From contig CALCQB010000106.1 in NCBI GenBank assembly GCA_937897535.1, positions 1-9,957 of the forward strand: DNA of 9,957 bases. The letters run 5' to 3'. Numbering within the stretch: position 1 is the first letter of the stretch; the number at the start of each line of letters is the position of its first letter. Made by a program: the position numbers and the translations under genes. The notes beneath the pieces are model-generated. The model did not search any database. It was given only the letters and a program-made list of their open reading frames with translations, and had not been told where the DNA came from. Shown piece by piece: positions 5,442 to 9,957 of this stretch. This DNA comes from an uncultured Novosphingobium sp. GTDB lineage: Bacteria > Pseudomonadota > Alphaproteobacteria > Sphingomonadales > Sphingomonadaceae.

Positions 5442-6547
5442 GCCGCTACCCGCCGCGCGAAATCCTGCCGCAAGGGCAGCCAGAACAGCGCGTAGTCGTA
5501 AACGTGATAGTTGCCGCCGGGCAGCACGAACGGGCCCATGTCCGGCCCGGCGCCAATCCGCAGCGATCCGTCCTCCGCACAGCTCGCCCCGGCTAGGGCC
5601 GGGGTCAGCGTGGCCTTGTCGAAGGTCAGATCGGGGACGATCCCGCCCGGATTTCCGCTGGCCGGGGCCGCGCCGCCGATGCCCCCGGTCAGTGGGTTGG
5701 AGCAGAGGTAGGCCGGGGTGCCCGCAGCCGCGCCATTGCTCGCGAACCGCTCATAGGCTTCGCGCATCATCGTCGTATCGGCCTGGTCGGCGAACGAAAG
5801 GAAGCTGATCACGCAGCCGGTCTGATCGGCCTTGGCGCAGGCGGGCAGGCCCATTTTTGGCAAGTCGCGTTCCGTATCGACCACCCAGCCGACAATATAG
5901 GCGGCGGCGATCCGCTTGGCGAGCGGCGTCCCGGCGATCTTCTCGGCGATCAGCCGCTTGAGGATGAAGGAGCCCTGGCTGTGACCGGCGAGCACGATCG
6001 GGCGATCGGCCGGCTGGGCGGCGATGAACGCGTCAAAAGCCTCGGCCACGTCCTTGTAGGCCAGTTCATGCGCCTGCCGCGCCTCAGGCGCGTCGGTGAC
6101 GAAGGCCCCGAAGGTCGCCTGGCGATAGCGCGGGGCCCAGACCTCGCGGGCTTCGCCGAACACGCTGGCAATCCCGCGCACGACGATCGTGCCGATCCGG
6201 TTGGCGTCGGCATCGCCGAGCGGGGCGTTCCAGTGGTCCTTCTTGAGGTAGCTGGTCGGGTGGACAAAGAACACTGCCGCCTCGACCGGGGCGCTCGCCG
6301 CCGGGTCGCTGGCAGCGAGTCCGTCGGGCCGCCACTCGACCAAACTTTCGCCCGGCGCACCAGGCCGCGCGAACCACATCTTGGCATCGGCATAGGCGCT
6401 GGGCTGGAGCGCCGGCTGCGGCTCGAACGTCACGCTCGGGGTGAAGCTCAGCCGGGTCAGCTGCTCGGGATAGAACGCCAGCGCGATCCGCCCGCCGATG
6501 AACAGGACAATGCAGAACGCGACGAAATAGAGGAACTTGCGGGCCAA
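5423..6547 (-). CDS. Membrane-anchored DUF3089 alpha/beta hydrolase
   Basis: A 374-residue lipase-like alpha/beta hydrolase of the DUF3089 type. Residues 5-25 (FLYFVAFCIVLFIGGRIALAF) form an N-terminal membrane anchor or uncleaved signal, placing the enzyme in the periplasm. VFFVHPTSY (92-100) and the variable WAPRYRQATFGAF (137-149) are family features, and GHSQG (188-192) is the nucleophile elbow with Ser190. A conserved NYHVYDYALFW near the C-terminus probably supplies the catalytic His. The substrate is unknown. The start is a TTG (6545-6547) three bases after the stop of the AI-2E-type gene, with GAAGG about 10 bases upstream; the next Met in frame is residue 57 and would remove the anchor, so TTG is preferred. 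Family call good, function unknown. Confidence 0.88.
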   Translation of the reverse strand: MARKFLYFVAFCIVLFIGGRIALAFYPEQLTRLSFTPSVTFEPQPALQPSAYADAKMWFARPGAPGESLVEWRPDGLAASDPAASAPVEAAVFFVHPTSYLKKDHWNAPLGDADANRIGTIVVRGIASVFGEAREVWAPRYRQATFGAFVTDAPEARQAHELAYKDVAEAFDAFIAAQPADRPIVLAGHSQGSFILKRLIAEKIAGTPLAKRIAAAYIVGWVVDTERDLPKMGLPACAKADQTGCVISFLSFADQADTTMMREAYERFASNGAAAGTPAYLCSNPLTGGIGGAAPASGNPGGIVPDLTFDKATLTPALAGASCAEDGSLRIGAGPDMGPFVLPGGNYHVYDYALFWLPLRQDFARRVAAWRPAR

Positions 6548-6550
6548 GGC

Positions 6551-7645
6551 TCAGGTGCCTTCGTTCTTTTCCGATTGCCGCTCGAGCGCGACCTTGAGCA
6601 TTGCTACCAGCGGATCGGCCAGCATCAGGCCGAGCAGGCCGAACAGCGCGCCCATGATCAGCTGCGCCCCCAGCACCAGCGCCGGGGCCAGATCGGCGGT
6701 GCGCTTGGCCACCATCGGCACGATGATGTTGCCGTCGACCACCTGGACCACGACATAGACGATGATGCAGTAGATTCCCATGTCGACCCCGCCGGAAAAG
6801 CCGACCAGGACCATCAGCAAGCCAGAGATCGGCGCACCGATATTGGGCAGGAACGCCAGCAGCCCGGTCAGCAGGCCAAGCAGCGCCGCCATCGGAACGC
6901 CGTAGACCGCCAGCAGGATCCAGGTCGCGACCCCTTCGACGAACATCCCCAGCAGCCGTCCCGCGAGCAGGCGGCGCAGGGTCCGGCCCATGATCGTTGC
7001 GGTATCTTCGAAGTGCTCGCGCTGTCCGGCGGGCAGCAGCCAGGCGAACCCGCGGCGGTACAGCTTGGGCTCGGCCGCGAAGTAGATCGCCATGACCGCG
7101 ATCAGGAAGGCGGTGGTAAATCCGCCGATCACCCCGCCGACCGCGCTGGTAATCTGGCCGACCCCGCCGACCAGCTTGTCGATCAACCCTTCGGCCGAGG
7201 CCATGTTGAGCCGCGCGCCATGGCTTTCCAGCCAGCCGATGATTTTCATGGCCTGGGCCTGGACCGTGCCGGGCAGCTGCGCGGCCTGCGCCGCGATCTG
7301 GCTGCCCGCGAACATCCCCACCCACAACACGAAGGCCAATGCCAGCAGCAGCACCAGGGTGACCCGCCAGGCCCGTCCGATCGGCAGGACCCGGCCCAGC
7401 AGCCGCGACCCGCCGTCGATCATCGCGGCAAAGACCATGCCGCCGAAAATCACCAGCAGCGGTTCGGCCAGATAGATCGTCAGCCCGAGCAGCGCTGCCA
7501 TCCCGATCCAGACCGCGGCCTTTTTCGCCTCGGTCCGGATCAGCGCATCGGAAATGTCGGTTGGTCCGGCATGGAGCTCGGCCGGAGCGGCGGCAGCCGT
7601 TGCTGTCCGGCGCGCGCGGGGCGGCTTGGCGGCGGGTTCGGCCAT
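6551..7645 (-). CDS. AI-2E/PerM-family membrane protein (putative permease)
   Basis: A 364-residue polytopic inner-membrane protein of the AI-2E transporter (PerM/YhhT, formerly UPF0118) family; members have been linked to autoinducer-2 export or ion/proton antiport, and the substrate here cannot be told. It has an Ala/Pro/Arg-rich cytosolic N-terminus (1-40), a first hairpin of membrane segments (about 46-75), another segment (VTLVLLLALAFVLWVGMFAG), an extended amphipathic region, then the conserved C-terminal block with LLAFLPNIGAPISG and VVDGNIIVPMVAKRTADL, typical of the family. The ATG at 7643-7645 shares a base with the lepB stop (TGATG) and has AAGGAA upstream; the frame is open upstream into lepB, but that longer start is unlikely. 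Confidence 0.9.
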   Translation of the reverse strand: MAEPAAKPPRARRTATAAAAPAELHAGPTDISDALIRTEAKKAAVWIGMAALLGLTIYLAEPLLVIFGGMVFAAMIDGGSRLLGRVLPIGRAWRVTLVLLLALAFVLWVGMFAGSQIAAQAAQLPGTVQAQAMKIIGWLESHGARLNMASAEGLIDKLVGGVGQITSAVGGVIGGFTTAFLIAVMAIYFAAEPKLYRRGFAWLLPAGQREHFEDTATIMGRTLRRLLAGRLLGMFVEGVATWILLAVYGVPMAALLGLLTGLLAFLPNIGAPISGLLMVLVGFSGGVDMGIYCIIVYVVVQVVDGNIIVPMVAKRTADLAPALVLGAQLIMGALFGLLGLMLADPLVAMLKVALERQSEKNEGT

Positions 7646-8550
7646 CACTGTTCCTTGGTCAGGTGCACCGGTCGCAGGCTGGTCCAGGATCGTCCCGAAC
7701 GCAAGGCGTTCCACCAGCTTAGCGGGTTCCAGGTCTGGCTGCCGTCGAGCGAGAAGGTGACGAATTCGGCCCGCCCGCCGACGTCGGACAGCGGCACCGG
7801 CCCGCCCAGCCCGTCGGCGAGGATCGGCACCCGGCTGTCAGCGGAATGGTTGCGGTTGTCCCCCATCAGGAAGACATGCCCGGCCGGAACTGTGATTTCG
7901 GAGAAGTTGTCGACCGTGAAGTCGCTGCGGTCCTTGATGATCAGATAGGTCGCACCGTTCGGCATGGTCTCACGCAGGGTCGGCAATTCGATCACCTCAC
8001 GGCCCGACGGCAATTTGGTCCGGTACATCTCGAAATCGCTGTAGCAGTAGTAGGCCGGTTGGCGATCGCTGCACATCAGCTGCGGGTCGGCCGGGATCTG
8101 CAAGGCCGGTTCGACCTGCTGCGGCACCGCGCTGCCGTTGAGCACGATCTGGCCATTGACCACCGCGATCCGGTCCCCCGGCAAGGCGACCACCCGCTTG
8201 ATCAGATCGTCGTTGCGATTGCGCGGCACGACGATCACGATATCGCCATAGGTCGGGGTTCCCGGCAGCACCCGGGCGGTCCCGCGCGGCAAGACATGGA
8301 AGCTCGCCGAGGCCCAGTTCCAGCCATAGGGGAACTTGCTGACCACCAGCCGGTCGCCGACCAGCAGGTTGGGCATCATCGAGATCGACGGGATGTAGAA
8401 CGGTTTGGCGATGAAGCTGTGGAAGGCCAGCACGGCCAGCAGCATCATCGCCAGCCCACGAATCTCGCCGATCCAGTCGACCCTCTCATGGGCGGAGGCG
8501 GCAGGTTCGGCTTGAAGATTGGTTGAAAGATCGGTCACAGCTTCGGTCAC
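7645..8550 (-). CDS. lepB: Signal peptidase I
   Basis: A membrane-bound Ser/Lys protease that removes signal peptides from secreted proteins at the periplasmic face. With the GTG start at 8548-8550 (GTGA overlap with the acpS stop) it has 301 residues. One membrane segment (about 32-50, GLAMMLLAVLAFHSFIAKPF) precedes box B, YIPSISMMPNLLVGD (nucleophile Ser57); box D has the general-base lysine in DLIKRVVALPGD (Lys118); box E is GDNRNHSADSR (230-240). A roughly 70-residue insertion (about 150-215, including LMCSDRQPAYYCYSDFEMYR, with two cysteines that could pair) lies between boxes D and E, as in other large Gram-negative signal peptidases. A second GTG at 8536-8538 is a possible alternative start. 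Note that the next gene is not rnc, which follows lepB in many proteobacteria. Confidence 0.95.
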   Translation of the reverse strand: MTEAVTDLSTNLQAEPAASAHERVDWIGEIRGLAMMLLAVLAFHSFIAKPFYIPSISMMPNLLVGDRLVVSKFPYGWNWASASFHVLPRGTARVLPGTPTYGDIVIVVPRNRNDDLIKRVVALPGDRIAVVNGQIVLNGSAVPQQVEPALQIPADPQLMCSDRQPAYYCYSDFEMYRTKLPSGREVIELPTLRETMPNGATYLIIKDRSDFTVDNFSEITVPAGHVFLMGDNRNHSADSRVPILADGLGGPVPLSDVGGRAEFVTFSLDGSQTWNPLSWWNALRSGRSWTSLRPVHLTKEQ

Positions 8551-8948
8551 AACTTGCGGGCCTCGATGATGACGAAGGCCTGGGCCCATGGGTGGTCGTC
8601 GGTTAACGTCAGATGGATCACCGCCTCATGCCCCGCGGGCGTGATCGCGGCAAGCCGGGCGGCAGCACCGCCGGTGAGGTGCAAGGTCGGCGCGCCCGAG
8701 CGCATATTGACCACCCCGATGTCCTTCATGAACACCCCGCGCTTGAACCCGGTTCCGACCGCCTTGGAAAAAGCCTCCTTGGCGGCAAAGCGCTTGGCCA
8801 GCGTCCCGGCCTTGGTGAAGGGCCGCGAATTGCCCTTGGCGCGTTCAATTTCGGTGAACACCCGGTTCTCGAACTTTTCGCCCCAACGGGTCAGCGAGGC
8901 CTGGATGCGTTCGATGTTGCAGAGGTCTGAGCCGATGGCGAGGATCAT
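8547..8948 (-). CDS. acpS: Holo-[acyl-carrier-protein] synthase
   Basis: Transfers the 4'-phosphopantetheine arm of coenzyme A to the serine of apo-acyl carrier protein, switching on fatty-acid synthesis; a cytosolic trimer in the AcpS family. The 133-residue length is normal. ILAIGSDLCNIERI (2-15) carries the Mg-binding Asp8, and RFAAKEAFSKAVGTGF (53-68) is the signature with the Mg-binding Glu58. The C-terminal HLTLTDDHPWAQAFVIIE matches the last strands. The ATG at 8946-8948 overlaps the stop of the small membrane protein as ATGA; although the frame is open far upstream, only this start gives the family N-terminus. Its stop overlaps the lepB GTG. The pdxJ-acpS-lepB order is a common alphaproteobacterial arrangement. 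Confidence 0.96.
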   Translation of the reverse strand: MILAIGSDLCNIERIQASLTRWGEKFENRVFTEIERAKGNSRPFTKAGTLAKRFAAKEAFSKAVGTGFKRGVFMKDIGVVNMRSGAPTLHLTGGAAARLAAITPAGHEAVIHLTLTDDHPWAQAFVIIEARKL

Positions 8949-9172
8949 GGGCGAGCCGCGCCTTCGGCGCTGCCGCCGCCAAGTTTCAGCCAAAACCGAA
9001 CCATGAAGCGCAATATGACCGAGCCGACCATGACTTGCGCTGGAATGGTTGCGTCCAAAGACCTTCCGAACAGGTAGTTTGCAGCGAGTGAGATTAGTAG
9101 CGCGAGCAGAGCCGCCCAGCTCAGCAGCATGAGCACAAGGGAGATGCGAAACACGATGCGTTGTTTGCTCAC
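8945..9172 (-). CDS. Small membrane protein of unknown function between pdxJ and acpS
   Basis: A 75-residue protein that I cannot assign. It starts MSKQRIVFRI, followed by a clear hydrophobic segment (about 11-34, SLVLMLLSWAALLALLISLA), a short loop (FGRSLDATIP), a second, weaker hydrophobic segment (46-60, QVMVGSVILRFMVRF), and a Gly/Ala/Arg tail. Two membrane passes or one plus an interfacial helix are likely. The GTG start (9170-9172) overlaps the pdxJ stop as GTGA, and its stop overlaps the acpS ATG as ATGA, so the reading frame is strongly supported by context. G+C over 9001-9170 is 94 of 170 by hand count (about 55 percent), against about 70 percent in a sampled pdxJ stretch, so it may be a later insertion or be under different codon constraints. 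Confidence 0.75.
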   Translation of the reverse strand: MSKQRIVFRISLVLMLLSWAALLALLISLAANYLFGRSLDATIPAQVMVGSVILRFMVRFWLKLGGGSAEGAARP

Positions 9173-9894
9173 CGCGCCGCATCCATCAGTTCGCGCATCC
9201 GCAGCACGGCCGGTTCCAGCCCGCAGAAGATCGCCTCGCCGATCAGGTAATGCCCGATGTTGAGCTCGGCCAGTTGCGGGATCGCGGCGACCGGCTGGAC
9301 GTTTTCGTAGGTCAGCCCGTGCCCGGCGTGGGGCTCGATGCCGTTCTTGGCGGCGAGCGCGGCCATGTCGGTCAGACGCTTGAGTTCGTAAGCCACCGCA
9401 TCGCCGGTGGCGTGGGCATATTCGCCGGTGTGCAGTTCGACCACCGGCGCACCCAGCCGCATCGCCGCTTCGATCTGGCGGGCCTCGGGGGCGATGAACA
9501 GGCTGACGCGGATGCCGGCATCGGCCAGTCGCTGCACGATCGGCTGGAGCCGGTTGTGCTGGCCAGCGGCATCGAGCCCGCCTTCGGTGGTGCGCTCCTC
9601 GCGCCGCTCGGGCACCAGACAGACGTACTTCGGCCGCGCCGCCACCCCGATATCGACCATCGCCGGGGTGACCGCCATTTCCAGATTGATCGGCACCGGG
9701 CAAACCGGCGTCAGCCGCGCCAGATCGTGATCCTGGATATGCCGGCGATCCTCGCGCAGGTGGATGGTGATGCTGTCGGCACCGCTGGCGGCAGCGAGCA
9801 GCGCGCCCTCGACCGGATCGGGATAGGCCGTGCCGCGCGCCTGGCGGACGGTGGCGATGTGGTCGACGTTGACGCCGAGACGCAAGGGACGCAT
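9169..9894 (-). CDS. pdxJ: Pyridoxine 5'-phosphate synthase
   Basis: Condenses 3-amino-2-oxopropyl phosphate with 1-deoxyxylulose 5-phosphate to pyridoxine 5'-phosphate, the ring-closing step of the DXP-dependent vitamin B6 pathway; a cytosolic TIM barrel. The 241-residue length is standard. Motifs in order: LGVNVDHIATVRQARG (6-21), ITIHLREDRRHI (42-53), INLEMA (69-74), LVPERREERTTEGG (93-106), VVELHTGEYA (151-160), PHAGHGLTYEN (188-198) and ELNIGHYLIGEAIF (210-223), covering the family's catalytic Glu and His and phosphate-binding positions. The ATG at 9892-9894 is the family start; no clear Shine-Dalgarno is seen before it. It appears to be the first gene of the minus-strand operon, although a gene beyond the window edge could precede it. 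Confidence 0.97.
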   Translation of the reverse strand: MRPLRLGVNVDHIATVRQARGTAYPDPVEGALLAAASGADSITIHLREDRRHIQDHDLARLTPVCPVPINLEMAVTPAMVDIGVAARPKYVCLVPERREERTTEGGLDAAGQHNRLQPIVQRLADAGIRVSLFIAPEARQIEAAMRLGAPVVELHTGEYAHATGDAVAYELKRLTDMAALAAKNGIEPHAGHGLTYENVQPVAAIPQLAELNIGHYLIGEAIFCGLEPAVLRMRELMDAAR

Positions 9895-9924
9895 GGCTGG
9901 ACGAGGGCTGGAAAGGGGTGGCGC

Positions 9925-9930
9925 ATTGTA
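9925..9930 (-). promoter_or_regulatory. Candidate -10 box for the pdxJ operon
   Basis: On the minus strand this reads TACAAT, one base off TATAAT, 30 bases before the pdxJ ATG, a plausible spacing for a short leader. No good -35 hexamer is seen at 16-18 bases; the equivalent position falls in the adjacent inverted repeat. Tentative. Confidence 0.3.
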
Positions 9931-9931
9931 G

Positions 9932-9954
9932 GCGCTCCGATTTGTCGCGAGCGC
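9932..9954. repeat. Hairpin-forming inverted repeat upstream of pdxJ
   Basis: GCGCTCCGA (9932-9940) pairs with TCG-C-GAGCGC (9945-9954) with a single bulged base and a TTTG loop. It sits directly upstream of the candidate -10 box. It may be an operator or the end of the upstream transcript; no T-tract follows on either strand within the window. Confidence 0.4.
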
Positions 9955-9957
9955 TGC

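Noticed and set aside
7646..7714. Longer start for the AI-2E-type protein inside lepB
   Set aside because: The ATG at 7645 has a good Shine-Dalgarno sequence and the TGATG junction seen throughout this operon; the extension is a shadow of the lepB C-terminus.
5981..7948. Very long plus-strand open frame (655 codons) across 5981-7948
   Set aside because: It lies antisense to the DUF3089, AI-2E-type and lepB genes, its translation is a low-complexity mix rich in Gln, His, Arg, Asp and Gly with no domain, and the high G+C explains the lack of stops.
8551..8589. Longer ATG start for lepB inside acpS
   Set aside because: The extra 13 residues (MGPGLRHHRGPQV) are shadow reading of acpS; the GTGA junction at 8547-8550 matches the operon's style.
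8949..9182. Upstream extension of the acpS frame
   Set aside because: Family members start at ILAIGSD; the extension is the other-frame reading of the small membrane protein gene.

Overview
The window is a dense, high-GC (roughly two-thirds G+C) stretch of bacterial chromosome. Gene content, protein sequences and the pdxJ-acpS-lepB order point to an alphaproteobacterium, most likely of the Sphingomonadales; that placement is inferred from recognition, not from a search. There are no rRNA or tRNA genes, CRISPR arrays, transposases or phage genes.

Left part, plus strand (1-1778): the 3' part of lysA (diaminopimelate decarboxylase, last step of lysine synthesis; its start lies outside the window). 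Four bases later comes a siroheme-synthase-like protein. It keeps the CysG N-terminal precorrin-2 dehydrogenase/ferrochelatase half and ends in what looks like a decayed stub of the SUMT methyltransferase domain. It meets, tail to tail with a 17-base overlap, a minus-strand pair of hotdog-fold PaaI-type thioesterases (1762-2624), themselves joined by a GTGA overlap.

Centre, plus strand (2625-4955): the accessory-looking part. A divergent intergenic region with nested inverted repeats precedes a 51-residue peptide gene, then two unrecognised proteins of 326 and 300 residues, closely spaced or overlapping. The 300-residue protein has a cupin-like metal-site pattern (HDH and, later, PG...H...H) followed by a helical tail. 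The 326-residue protein resembles it in layout but lacks the histidines and ends in HEAT-like helices. The set looks like a small peptide plus a candidate peptide-modifying oxygenase and a partner, so it is the best candidate here for an undescribed (RiPP-like) system; this is inference. A long imperfect inverted repeat of the REP-pair type closes the region.

Right part, minus strand (4956-9894): a compact housekeeping operon read right to left: pdxJ (vitamin B6), a small membrane protein, acpS (acyl carrier protein activation), lepB (signal peptidase I), an AI-2E/PerM-type membrane protein, a membrane-anchored DUF3089 hydrolase, and ruvX. Every junction is an overlap or a gap of 3 bases or less, which suggests one transcript with coupled translation. 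The small membrane protein is clearly lower in G+C than its neighbours.
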